Assembly: GCA_033064195.1 (NCBI GenBank)
Contig: JARBJD010000276.1
Span: 35,589 to 99,588 of the forward strand
Source: Blattamonas nauphoetae
Taxonomy: Eukaryota > Preaxostyla > Oxymonadida
Reading direction: 5' to 3'
Length of the DNA: 64,000 nucleotides
Shown: in pieces, positions 54,610 through 64,000 of the stretch
How the letters are laid out: each line of letters begins with the position of its first letter
Numbering within the stretch: the stretch's first letter is position 1
Notes under the pieces: model-generated
Told to the model about the DNA's origin: nothing
The model's database searches: none
Seen by the model: the letters and a program-made list of their open reading frames with translations, nothing else
Position numbers and translations under genes: made by a program

Positions 54610-55170
54610 CACCGGACGAACCTCAGATCCAACACGAAGGAACAGTGGCGTCAAAACAACTACCTGCCAAGATATCAACCAACGAAGAGCGAAACTGGAT
54701 CATCGACACCCTTCTTCGTCGCGTTTCCCATCCTACCCAACAACGACAAGATCAGACATGGCAGACTCGTCAAACCCGCTGATCGGCGACACGACAATCA
54801 AGCCGATGGAGACAGTGTTGTTCGAGATCTGCCCGGAACATCAGAAAGTGAGGCTTCTGACGCCTCTGATGTCGTGTGCGGTGTTTCTGGCGTCGGATGC
54901 GTTTGGGAACTGCGTTGTGCAGCGAATGTTTGATAGCCTCCTCTCCTTCACTCACACCAGGATCATTCATGCCTCTATTCAACCCGCCGAGCCACGCGTG
55001 GAACATACAGATGCTGATGGAGAAGAACTCGCGCTAGTACTTGCTCGGAATGATGAACAAGCCGCAGCTGGCGGGACTGATCTCAGACAGATTTGCGAAC
55101 TATGTGTTCAAGCGAATGATTGAACGAGTGGAAGGGAATGTGTTTGAGTTTGTGCTGGGAGGTAGTTGAA
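54610..55170 (+). pseudogene. Pumilio-repeat-like (PUF) fragment
   Basis: One frame reads D-A-F-G-N-C-V-V-Q-R-M-F-D near 54895-54935, and after a frame change another reads I-S-D-R-F-A-N-Y-V-F-K-R-M-I-E near 55080-55125. Both match the core of PUF RNA-binding repeats (F-G-N-Y-V-[VI]-Q). A TAG and the frame change lie between them. PUF proteins bind 3' UTRs and regulate translation. This piece keeps at most two repeats and is probably a pseudogene or captured fragment. Confidence 0.5.
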
Positions 55171-56130
55171 GTCGATGCTGCATGGACGACATGTGAAGAC
55201 GACGACTGAGAAGGTGCACCAAGAGAAGACAGGGCGAGAGAGGAAGGAGGCAGAGCAGGAGGAGCGTCTCTTCTGTCACTCCCTTCAGAATCAGCACGCA
55301 TTCGCCGTTCTCGCCGAAGACACGGCTGGGACGAGTGGAAACCCGGAATGGAGATGACATAGAACGACGCGGGCACATCAAAAGAGACAAAAGTATCGGT
55401 CCTGCCCAAAATTCACTCATCGCAAGCTCCAATGCAACCACCGTCACATCGCGAAGTGCCCTCTCCGTGCATCCCCAACCATGTCGCGACATTTCGATCA
55501 AAACACGAGTGCAGTTGTCTGCGCTGGTCGGTGTTGTGCGAGAGAGACAGAACGGGACAGGACACCCGTCGGCAGACACACAGAACGAGAACATCGTGTA
55601 GCTGATCATTCCAATCAGCTGGCAGCTCACATCAGTCAATCTTGTGTCTCAACTGCACGACTATGTCTTCTCTGGCGAAGATCTGGACAAGACGAGGAGT
55701 ATGTACCTGATCGACACATCTCACTTCTCTACTTCCTGATCTTCTATTCCAACACGACGATCGAGAAGGGAGCGAGTAGTCAAGATGCAGCTAGTTGTGG
55801 ACGCTTCTTCACTACTCGCTCGCTTTCGTCCTCGCTATCATCTCGGATCACGCTCCGTTTGTTGTCTCTTGATTTGTCTTTCTGATTTGTTCTGATTACT
55901 TTCTTCACCTTGATTGCATTCATTTCGTTGTTCGTATCTTCTCTCGTTTCGTTCAGGGTGAAGACATCATCATCTCCAAATCACACAGACCAATCGCACA
56001 ATGCACTCTCCCACCTCTGCTCTTCATATGTCACATCACAAACAATCATCCCATCTCTTCTTTTACTCGCACTGTTCTGTCCCACCTCGCTTCCCGTTCC
56101 CATCCAACGGCACCTTCTCAACCTCCCCTC
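55171..56130. other. Unresolved region downstream of PUF fragment
   Basis: Some plus-strand sequence has protein character, such as LVSQLHDYVFSGEDLDKTRS near 55640-55700, but no gene could be assembled. Long open frames on both strands here are G/C-rich shadows. No repeats or RNA genes were recognised. Confidence 0.25.
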
Positions 56131-56139
56131 CAACTTCGA

Positions 56140-57325
56140 TCACATCCCAAAGCAGACCTCCGATTTCTTCACCATCTGAACCGACTGTATGCGCTCCTCT
56201 CGTCCTCTCATCACGTCCAACGCGACCAAGCTCTTGTCGCAGCTACAGAAGATCAAGAAGGATTGCTTGGATTAGGCGTTCTCGTCAATGATCTCGACCT
56301 CGAAGGTGTTCATTATTGTTCTGTCATTTTCTTGTTTGTATGCAGAACTGAGGGATCTTACGCTGGCCGAGGCTTTCCGCCCAACACTCACAACCACCAT
56401 CGCCAATCAAATCAGAGATTCGCCGCAGATCTGGTACGGCTTCCGAGCAGGACTCAACGAGAAGTCCATCCACAGTCTGTCCACCACTCTCTCATCAACT
56501 ACATTCATCTCTTTCTCTTGCACGCTTATCTTGTCATCTTAGTCTTCACTATCTCTTTATCTTCCGTCCATTTCTCTCCTCCAGTCTGCAAATACAGTCA
56601 ATCCGACCATGTTAAATGCCGTCTGATTGTTGACGAGAAGACACTCGACTGTCTCGTCATCGAAGCCAAAGAATCAGGACACCTCGCCGAGCTGATAGGA
56701 TAAGGTCTGCCTTCTTCTCTTCTCATTTGTGTCCTAGACTCGTGTTCGGAATCGCTGTTCCATCTCAACAAGGTGGCACAGTGGAAGAGGAAGAATATCG
56801 GAGAGGACGACACACAGACGAAGGCGGCGAGGAAGAGGAAAGAGGCGAGGTTGTTGTATGTGAATGCGGATCTGATGGAACAAGTGGCGAACGGACATAT
56901 CTCGAAGTCAATCATCATGAGCGACGAGAGCAACAGTTTGTTCATTTCCTTCCTTTCTTCTCCTCTCTCTCCCATCCTTTCTCTTCATCCCCTCCCCTTT
57001 CTATCATTTTCCTCCCCTCTCTTCCTTTTCAGCTGTTTAGGACGACGCCGTGCAACGTCAGATCTTCCTCGATCTGAATGCCGCTGTGTCCAACGCTGGC
57101 CAGCACACAAAGATCTTCCGAACGTGCTACTCCTTCGACCAGAACAGACACTCCGCTATGGCTGACCGGAAGGACACCACAGACGACCCACAAGTGAAGG
57201 GGAGAGAGGAGTTAGATGTGGTACAATTCTTGTCTGAGCGAGTGAAGGAGGCAAAGAAGAAAATGAAGCGCGCAACCTTGGGCGGGAAGAAGCCAATCCC
57301 TCCCACCGACACCAGAAGGACATGA
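56140..57325 (+). CDS. Putative multi-exon gene, product unknown
   Basis: Coding-like segments near 56160-56262, 56344-56500, 56590-56700, 56770-56936 and 57040-57325 are separated by stretches that could be short introns, for example GTGTTCATT...TATGCAG (about 56304-56343) and a T/C-rich stretch at 56940-57034. Pieces include LTLAEAFRPTLTTTIANQIR, RLIVDEKTLDCLVIEAKESG and DVVQFLSERVKEAKKKMKRA; the last is basic and helical. I do not recognise a family. Not all junctions preserve frame, so exon boundaries are tentative and a decayed gene is possible. Confidence 0.3.
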
Positions 57326-57811
57326 TTCAATTGGACAAAATAGAGAAGAAAGAAGACTAGGCAGCCAAGAAGACACTGTAAAACGAAGAGAGAAGACGGA
57401 AGAGCGAAAAAGGAATGAGAAGGATGAGAGCTCAATGTTAGCTGAATCAAACACGGGAGAGGTGAATGACGATCAATCCCATTTCATCGCTTGTTCGATC
57501 CATTCTCTAAACATCTCAAATTTTCTTTCAATTCCTGTTTTATGTTATTATTATCAAAAACAACTCATAGAATTTATAATTAAAGGAGAAATGGACATAA
57601 TTCGTTCTGATCAGCCCTTTGTACATAAAAAGGCACCTTCTCCTCAGATCTTTGACCTCTATATCTCGAAACAGCCCAGCCCTGTCCTTAGAATGTCCTC
57701 ACCTGTCATTTCCTCAAAGATCGTGAATTATTGACATGGCGTGCTTTATTGACACTACTATTAGCAAAATTCACTTCATTATTGTCATCATTATCTCATT
57801 TGTACAACGAA
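57326..57811. other. A/T-rich spacer before transposase gene
   Basis: About 490 bp with no recognised gene. It must contain the promoter of the transposase gene at 57812 and perhaps the left end of that transposon, but no inverted repeat matching the right flank (63480-64000) was found. Confidence 0.4.
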
Positions 57812-58553
57812 ATGAGGAATAATGATGACAAGGTTAGGTTGATGCAGTGTGTTTCTCAGGTGTGTAATCTCCACGAAACACAAACCTTTGGCTTCCGTGT
57901 CGAAGAGGGAGGCTTCTATTACGCACACTCCCGCTTCGACACTATCAATGGAAAACCCAGAGCTCCAACCCGCAAAAGACCAGCCTCGAAACAGGTTTGA
58001 TTTTCGTTTTCTTTTCCATAATCACCAACAGAAAATTAACATAGAGGAAGATGAAGTCCTGATGAAAGCCATCATGGACAATACATCTCCCAGCTGCGAA
58101 TCCCAATCAAAACGCATTAAAAAGCATAAGAAAACCAGTATAGTCTCTTCATTCTCATTATTTCAATCTCTCTCAAATAGAACCATCAGTTCTCGAGTCA
58201 CTCGACGAAGACGACGTTAATTTCCTCAATACTCCACGAGTGCCTCGTCCTTCATCGTCAACACAACAAATCCCTCCTCCATCACAAAATCAAGCCCGAA
58301 CCTCACACAATGTCGAACCAAGGCTCCTCCTAACCACAAAAAAGGACCTTCATAAAAAACTCATCGAAACCAGAAAAACAACAATGTCCTATTCTTCATT
58401 TTGCAACAAAACAAAAACATTTCTACAAAAACCCAAAAAAAGAACAGACCTTTGCTCAATTTGTGAGCGAGGGAAATACCTACAAAAAAAACAAGAAACA
58501 TTAAAAGCCATTGGCAAAAAACTCACACAAAAAGAAGAAAATGAACTAAAAAC

Positions 58554-59107
58554 GGGTGTCTCAATTTTCAGGGGAAAAACTCGAGCTCAGGGGAAAAACT
58601 CGAGCTCAGGGGAAAAACTCGATCACAGGGGAAGATCTCAATCACAGGGGAGAATCTCAATCACAGGGGAAAATCTCAATCACAGGGGAAAATCTCGGGC
58701 CACAGGGGAAGAATCTCAAGGACAAGGGGATTGAAGGTGGATCAAATTTTGAACATGTGTGGATTAGGGAGTTAGAACGCGGGACTTTCAACCCTCGGTC
58801 CCGGGATCGAGGTTGGTCATCGGCACTTTTTCTCGTTTTTGAAACATTTTTGTCAACGATCACAGATTCTCTCTCTTTTCAATCCGATTTTTTGTTTAAA
58901 CTTTTCAGAAAGGCTCTGCGATGAACAGAATGGTGCTGATGAGCGGGCAATCACGATCCTGCTTTTTTTCTCAAATTCAGACATTATTCTCCAAAATAAC
59001 TTACCATACAACATAATAATGACATGTTTGATGCTTCTTCTTCATCTTTTCTCATTGTCCATTCACCCATTCTCAAAACTTTCGCATTCGTTTTCCCACT
59101 CTCGATC
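58554..59107. repeat. Left terminal inverted repeat
   Basis: The outer part (about 58570-58728) is an array of eight to nine 19-20 bp units of the form AGGGGAAAATCTCAATCAC. A tRNA-like block (58757-58826) and a unique stretch follow. Identity with the right repeat ends at C-C-C-A-C-T-C-T-C-G-A-T-C (59107). Confidence 0.9.
58757..58826 (+). tRNA. tRNA-Glu-like sequence in left TIR (degenerate)
   Basis: It resembles tRNA-Glu: GTTAGAACGCGGGACTTTCA around an anticodon loop CTTTCAA (anticodon TTC), followed by a T-arm-like CCCGGGATCGAGG and a run of five T (58827-58831). 5' GTG pairs with 3' CAC. The anticodon stem and T stem are incomplete and the B-box is degenerate, so it is probably a tRNA-derived pseudogene. 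An exact inverted copy lies at 62065-61996. Confidence 0.4.
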
Positions 59108-59149
59108 AATCATCTTTCAGATCATCGCACATGGAAGAGACATTGTCGA

Positions 59150-60240
59150 CTCAATCTACTTCTCCAGCTCCTCACGTGCCTTCTTCGCCTGCTCCACTGA
59201 CACAGCCACTTCCGACTGGCCTGTTGCGACACTGCTCTGTGCATCTCCTTCTTCCATCGCTTTCAGATTCCTCTTTGTCTTTTCATGTATTGATGTGAAT
59301 GTTGAGTGTTTGGTCGGGAAGAGTGACCAATGCGATCAGAGACGAATCGTGATCTTCTTCGCTTGTCGGATCACTCCCCAAAGCTCGTCCAGCTCTTTCC
59401 GCTTCTCCTTGTTCCCCACACACCCTCCCACACATCACTCATAGTCTCCGAGCAGACTGTAGCTGTATTGATCCAGCTCGTCTCTGTTATCCTCGTTGTG
59501 TGTGGCCTGCACATCGCTTCGGATCATCAGTAACTCCTCATTACCCCAGCGCTGATGGAGCGAGGGAGTTGGTTGAGATGGGGCGGGAGGGAGACAAGTA
59601 CGAGCTGTATTGGACGAGGTAGGATGTGGAGGGGGTAAGGTGGAGAAGGGCCGTGTGGAGGGGAGAGAGGAATGATGGAGGACGGGCGGCGACACAGACG
59701 GTAGTGGAGTGGGATGTGAGATGGGTGTTCGTCCGAAGTTGGGGGTTGTGCCTCTTTCGCTCTTTTCTCCTGTTCGTTTGTCTCCTCTGCCACTTTGTTC
59801 AATTCTTGCTCCTTCCTCTCCTCTCTCAGCCGCTCCTCCTCTTCCTTCGCCTCTGTCTCCTTCCGCCTCTCTTCTTCTTCCTCGTCCACATCTGGCAGCC
59901 CGCCCATCCCAATCCAGTCCATCATTCCGGCACACGACCTCTCCATCAGCTCGTTCTCTGCTCCGATCTCTTCCAGCATGTTCGTCTTGTGAAGCATGAA
60001 CACTTCGTTGACATCGACTTCGGCAACAATGCTAGCCAAGTCGGTGAGAGGCGAAGAGTTGAGCAGGACAGCCGAGATGCAAGTTTGCGAGATGAACTGT
60101 GGCTTTGATGATGTGGATGGCGTCTGTTGGAGGCTGAGGACTGATTGGACGTTCGATGTGGAAGACGAATGAGGAGGAGAATAAAGTGTCTGTGTTCGTG
60201 CTTCCACCAAAATCTGGACTGTATCCTCTCTTTTCCGCTC
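59150..60240 (-). pseudogene. Captured acidic coiled-coil protein fragment
   Basis: The minus-strand frame from about 60210 reads N-E-V-F-M-L-H-K-T-N-M-L-E-E-I-G, G-L-P-D-V-D-E-E-E-E-E-R-R-K and a long Glu/Lys-rich coiled coil. Further pieces near 59540-59450 (ELDQYSYSLLGDYE) and 59410-59340 (KEKRKELDELWGVIRQAKK) follow in other frames. There is no start with context and no continuous frame. The product is not recognised. It lies wholly inside the 58554 element. Confidence 0.4.
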
Positions 60241-60569
60241 CTCTTCACTTCATCTGAGCATCTCTCCCACTCTCTCCTGTATATCAATCCGAATCGTTCC
60301 CATCCGCTGGTTCGAGAATGGATTCGCGTTGAGTGAAAATTGGCGAAAGAGAGTCTTTGTGTCGCCCTGCTCTTCCACCATAATCTCAAACACACACGCC
60401 ATCCCTTCCTCGTCCTCCCAACTGCAGAACGCAACATGATCGTTGTCCCACGGTTCGTGCACAGAAGAGCACACTGGAATCATCCAATCACTGTGCATAC
60501 GCTCCCCTCCCTCCCCTTGCCCTCCTCCCCCAACATCCCTCCCGCTTGTCCGTCCTTCTTCTTCCATGT

Positions 60570-60960
60570 CTTCACACTGTGCAAACCGGCCAGCGCCTTT
60601 TTCATCAGAAGCGTATTCCTTATGTCCTCCTCTTTCATCCTCTTCTCGGATGCCACCATCACGTCCCGCACAAACACATACCACGATGTATACGCAACCA
60701 GGTCGCTTGTCGGCTCGTCCAGCAGAAGCAGACCGGGGCTGTTGGCCAATGCTCGTGCGATGGTGCTGAGAGGAGTGAAGAGAAGGGGAAGAGGTGAATG
60801 AAAAGGAAAAGAAACCGGAAGGTGTGAAAGAGAGAGAGGGTGGGAAAGTCAAACAGTGTATATACACTCGCTGCTGCTCGCCGCAGGACAGCATCAACGG
60901 GTAGTGCGTCAGTCGGCAGCTCCACATTCTCCAGTGCTGTCATCGATCTCAGAGTGTTGA
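60570..60960 (-). pseudogene. Captured ABC transporter ATPase fragment
   Basis: The minus strand reads T-A-L-E-N-V-E-L-P near 60945, then in a second frame L-M-L-S-C-G-E-Q-Q-R-V (ABC signature) near 60890-60860. After a T/C-rich intron-like stretch ending T-C-T-C-A-G near 60767 comes A-R-A-L-A-N-S-P-G-L-L-L-L-D-E-P-T-S-D-L (Walker B and D-loop). The order fits the nucleotide-binding domain of a LolD/MacB-like ABC transporter. The Walker A region is absent and a deletion separates the first two pieces, so it cannot be functional. Confidence 0.65.
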
Positions 60961-61714
60961 AGGTTTGGACTGGTGTTGATATTCCTTCTGCAGCTCGCCC
61001 TCCTCACCGCATTCACTCCACAGTCGCTCCCTCTCTCAAATCACCACCTTCTGCTGGAATTTCCTCCTCAACCTTTGTGGTTGCCTTTTCCGGGAGCAAC
61101 TCAGAGAATTTTGGCGGTGGTCTTTCAGATTCTTTCACAGAAGGTGTGAATTAAAGCATTGAACATCACTCTGAGGAGATCTGCGACGACTGGCCGGTTC
61201 TTGATCTGGCAGACATTAGCAACGAGAAGCATACAATTCACTTTTCAGGATTGTTGTCGAAGGTTGGTACTGGCTTTTTCAGTGTTCATTTCACATGTTA
61301 TTAAAGTCGGATTGTGTCTGTGACGTAGCTGCATTCGACATGCAAATCAGCTTCAAATAATGAAGTATAAACTGTCAAACATACATGATGATGGGTAGGT
61401 CAGCATTTCAAAATGAACTTCTCCAATCTTGAAGAGATCTCTGCATGCAACCGATCAGCCTGAAAGCGTCAATGCATTCGTCCTGCTCTGGCACGACACA
61501 CATAAAGCAAAAGAAGATTAGATGATGAAGGGTGGAAGTGGATCAAATACTTGAGATTTGGACGGAAGAGAACAACAGGGTATGGACATGAAAAAAGAGT
61601 TCATACAGGACGAGAACCACCCAACAGATATATACATTTCGGCGAAAAGAGATCGGGATGTGTGTGATCGAGAAAATGAGAGAGATGAGAAAGTTCTTTC
61701 GTTGGTTCACAACA
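60961..61714. other. Interior of the 58554 element, little recognised
   Basis: A short acidic piece on the minus strand (E-E-E-I-P-A-E-G-G-D near 61060) may belong to the captured protein-coding sequence. The rest, to the right TIR, shows no gene, repeat or RNA. Confidence 0.35.
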
Positions 61715-62268
61715 GATCGAGAGTGGGAAAACGAATGCGAAAGTTTTGAGAATGGGTGAATGGACAATGAGAAAAGATGAAGAAGAAGCATCAAACATGT
61801 CATTATTATGTTGTATGGTAAGTTATTTTGGAGAATAATGTCTGAATTTGAGAAAAAAAGCAGGATCGTGATTGCCCGCTCATCAGCACCATTCTGTTCA
61901 TCGCAGAGCCTTTCTGAAAAGTTTAAACAAAAAATCGGATTGAAAAGAGAGAGAATCTGTGATCGTTGACAAAAATGTTTCAAAAACGAGAAAAAGTGCC
62001 GATGACCAACCTCGATCCCGGGACCGAGGGTTGAAAGTCCCGCGTTCTAACTCCCTAATCCACACATGTTCAAAATTTGATCCACCTTCAATCCCCTTGT
62101 CCTTGAGATTCTTCCCCTGTGGCCCGAGATTTTCCCCTGTGATTGAGATTTTCCCCTGTGATTGAGATTCTCCCCTGTGATTGAGATCTTCCCCTGTGAT
62201 CGAGTTTTTCCCCTGAGCTCGAGTTTTTCCCCTGAGCTCGAGTTTTTCCCCTGAAAATTGAGGTACCC
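61715..62268. repeat. Right terminal inverted repeat
   Basis: Reverse complement of 58554-59107 at the same length with no indels. The only differences noticed are at two positions in the outermost nine bases. High identity of the two arms points to recent insertion or ongoing gene conversion. Confidence 0.9.
61996..62065 (-). tRNA. tRNA-Glu-like sequence in right TIR (inverted copy)
   Basis: Mirror copy of 58757-58826 in the right terminal repeat, again followed on the minus strand by five T (61991-61995). The same reservations apply. Confidence 0.4.
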
Positions 62269-63546
62269 ACTAAAAACAATAGAAAATCACAAAAAAATAG
62301 CAGAAAAACAAAGAAATTATTACAATTACTGCACTTCACACATCGACGATAACTCTTTAGTTATCGTGATGGATTTTAAAGAAAATTGGCGTTTGCCTCT
62401 TGCAAACGACCAAATCGGACACGATTTTTATTCTCAGACACAAGTTTCTCATTTATGTATCACTTGTTTCACCTCACAGAATTCTGTTATCACCAAATCA
62501 TTTCACAACTTTATTTCCCCTGTTCTTTCACACGACCACCGTTTTGTTCAGGAATGTATCTCTGATTTATTGGCTCTTGATTCATATAGTTCCAAAACTC
62601 ATATCACAGTTTTTTCTGATACTGGTCCTCATTTTAGGAACCAGTATGTTCTTGGTTACTTCCTTTCTTCTGAAAACCCCCTGTTTTTAGGGAAGAAAGT
62701 TTCTTATTGTTTCTTTGCGGAGCAGCATGGGAAAAACTGCTGCGACTCCGAATTCGGAGTACTCTCAAATTTTGTTTCCAATCACCTCACTGAACCAATC
62801 CGCTCCTCGGATGACCTTATTGCTTTTTTCACTTCGCATCTCACTCAATTGAACGGGAATGAACAGAATACTGTTCATTCCTTCCACAGGTGTGTCACTT
62901 TTTTGATAGTTCACTTTTCTTTCAACTTTAGTCATACTGTCTTCCCAGACAGTCACTCTTTTTTTAGGGTCATCATCACCGGTCTCAAAGAATACCTTGG
63001 TTTTCTAAGTGTAGATTCGTCCTTGACCGGAGCCCCAGTTTGTGTAGACCCTTCTTCCTTTTCTTTTCTCTTACGTTATCATGAGAAGAGGGGAGTGGAC
63101 AAGAGGGAGAGGAAGGTGAATGAGAAGGAGGAAGTGGAGAGGCGGGATGAGAAGGAGGTGAGTTCGGGTCTTCAGTCTATTACTTCTTTTCGTTATACTT
63201 TTCTCACAACTTCAGTTTCATCTTCTCCTACTTCTGATATTATTGATACTTCTCCTATTTCTCATATTATTGATTCTTTCCCAAATTCTTCTTCTCTTCA
63301 TTCTTCTCCCAATTCTCCACATATTCCTTCTTTCTCGAATTCTTCTTTTCATCATTGCTCTCCTCATTCAACTGTTAATCATTGTTCTCCTAATTCTCCT
63401 ATTCTTCTTTCTCCTCCAAGCTCTCCAATACTTTTTCATTCTGATTCATTTTTCACCTCACCCTTTGATAACTATTAAAATCAATACCACCTCGCTCATT
63501 CCATACCTGGCTTATCCTGCCAGGCCTTTTGGCCGAACAGGGCTAG

Positions 63547-63582
63547 CCTAGTACCATCAATGGCCCTGTGTCCGGTACTAGG
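63547..63582. other. Perfect 9-bp stem hairpin after transposase stop
   Basis: CCTAGTACC (63547-63555) pairs with GGTACTAGG (63574-63582) around an 18-nt loop. Just upstream are smaller palindromes (CTGGCTTATCCTGCCAG and GGCCTTTTGGCC, 63508-63533). The block lies 70-100 bp beyond the transposase stop and may be part of its 3' UTR or of the transposon end. Confidence 0.5.
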
Positions 63583-63599
63583 TTCACAGCAGGACTTGG

Positions 63600-64000
63600 A
63601 ATGAGTGAGGACAACACTGAAACACTTATTTTTCATTATTGATTTCTATTTTAGACAATTCCTGTTTATTTTTCACATTTCTTCTCTTTCATCAACAATC
63701 ATTCTCTTTCTTGTCTTCTCATCTTGCAGGTTGTCAGTCTTTCACTCAATTTCTCCACGAGACTTTGGATCATAGCATCAAGTACACTTCAGAAGTGGAA
63801 GGAAAAACGATATGTCCCAATCCTTCTTAGTGACTTCCTAATCTTCCAGGTCTCGACAGCGATAGAGTACATTCCTCCTAGCACCAACTCAACACTTAGC
63901 TCCCTCCTCCACTCACCAATCTAGCACTCATCTCCACTCTCCCACCTACTCAGCAAACCCCCATCTCCACCCCACCCCTCAGCATCACCACCAAACCTCC
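63600..64000 (+). other. Exon-like segment at window end
   Basis: After a T/C-rich stretch ending C-T-T-G-C-A-G at about 63729, two overlapping frames read as protein (for example CQSFTQFLHETLDHSIKYTS). The donor G-T-G-A-G-G near 63606 would make an intron of about 120 nt, longer than those elsewhere. It may be a downstream exon of another gene cut by the window edge. No family was recognised. Confidence 0.25.

Larger units (their letters stand above)
58554..62268. mobile_element. Large-TIR element with captured host sequence, 3,715 bp
   Basis: It is flanked by a perfect 9-bp duplication ACTAAAAAC (58545-58553 and 62269-62277). The inverted repeats are about 554 bp long and nearly identical, starting GGGTGTCTCAATTTTCAGG on the left and GGGTACCTC on the right. 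A 9-bp duplication and long repeats fit a Mutator-like element. The 2.6-kb interior has no transposase. It carries minus-strand pieces of an ABC-type ATPase and an acidic coiled-coil protein, so it resembles a Pack-MULE. It inserted into the transposase gene at 57812. Confidence 0.85.
57812..63478 (+). pseudogene. Intron-containing DDE-like transposase, split by insertion
   Basis: Exons 57812-57994, 58032-58137 and 58181-58553 (introns 37 and 43 nt) continue, after a 3,715-bp insertion and its second TSD, at 62278-63478. The joined length is 1,863 nt (620 codons), a multiple of three with no stop. Motifs: C-S-I-C-E-R-G-K near 58460, M-D-F-K-E-N-W at 62369 (first Asp), F-S-D-T-G-P-H-F-R-N near 62612 (second Asp) and E-Q-H-G-K-N...D-S-E-F-G near 62720 (candidate acidic residue). 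I recognise the pattern as a eukaryotic DDE-type transposase but cannot name the superfamily. The C-terminal ~110 residues are Ser/Pro-rich low complexity. Removal of the insertion would restore the frame exactly. Confidence 0.72.

Noticed and set aside
58839-59444. 201-codon plus-strand frame, repeated at 61983-61543 on minus
   Set aside because: Its first half is terminal inverted repeat sequence, so duplication of the frame only reflects the transposon ends.
63508-63600. Possible U2 snRNA or SSU rRNA fragment
   Set aside because: GGCCTTTTGGC and a 20-base SSU-like string are present, but no branch-recognition sequence, Sm site or further rRNA similarity follows.

Overview
The window comes from a eukaryotic protist nucleus. 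Multi-exon genes with very short introns (30-46 nt, GT...AG, pyrimidine-rich 3' end) sit among many small DNA transposons. Giant Ser/Thr-rich surface receptors with a degenerate kinase tail, ultrashort introns and the standard stop codons suggest an oxymonad/Preaxostyla flagellate (Blattamonas-like). That placement is an inference; no rRNA or marker gene is present to prove it.

Layout. 1-10.4 kb: a head-to-head pair of signal-peptide surface-protein genes. The right one is a receptor of about 3,100 residues with a transmembrane segment and kinase-like tail, split by one apparent frameshift. 11.2-38.3 kb: a minus-strand array of one unrecognised gene family. Copy 1 is intact (6 exons, 1,052 aa). 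Copy 2 has one in-frame TGA. A divergent copy 3, truncated copy 4 and split copy 5 are pseudogenes. 38.3-47.3 kb: decayed or hard-to-parse host genes, including a Pro/acidic-rich protein, a coiled-coil fragment, a PDI-like thioredoxin protein and a casein-kinase-1-like pseudogene. 47.5-64 kb: nested transposons plus captured or decayed gene pieces (AlaRS editing domain, Pumilio-like repeats, ABC ATPase).

The most interesting content is the mobile DNA. (i) A complete Merlin/IS1595-type element (20494-24215) has an 8-bp target-site duplication (TSD). Its transposase is fused to a C-terminal OTU-type cysteine protease with the D-G-N-C and N-H signatures intact. (ii) Several insertions can be delimited to the base: removing the element and one TSD copy restores the interrupted reading frame exactly. 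This holds for a 3,715-bp element in an intron-containing DDE-like transposase gene and for a TA-flanked MITE in a MULE transposase; a family gene split by a 1,974-bp element can likewise be rejoined. (iii) Two or three inverted-repeat elements carry pieces that look like captured host genes (ABC ATPase, AlaRS, a membrane protein), like Pack-type transposons. (iv) Three different elements carry a tRNA-like sequence close to an end. Four further short elements (three with TA duplications) complete the picture.

Most of 38-57 kb could be read only as discontinuous coding-like segments, and confidence there is low.
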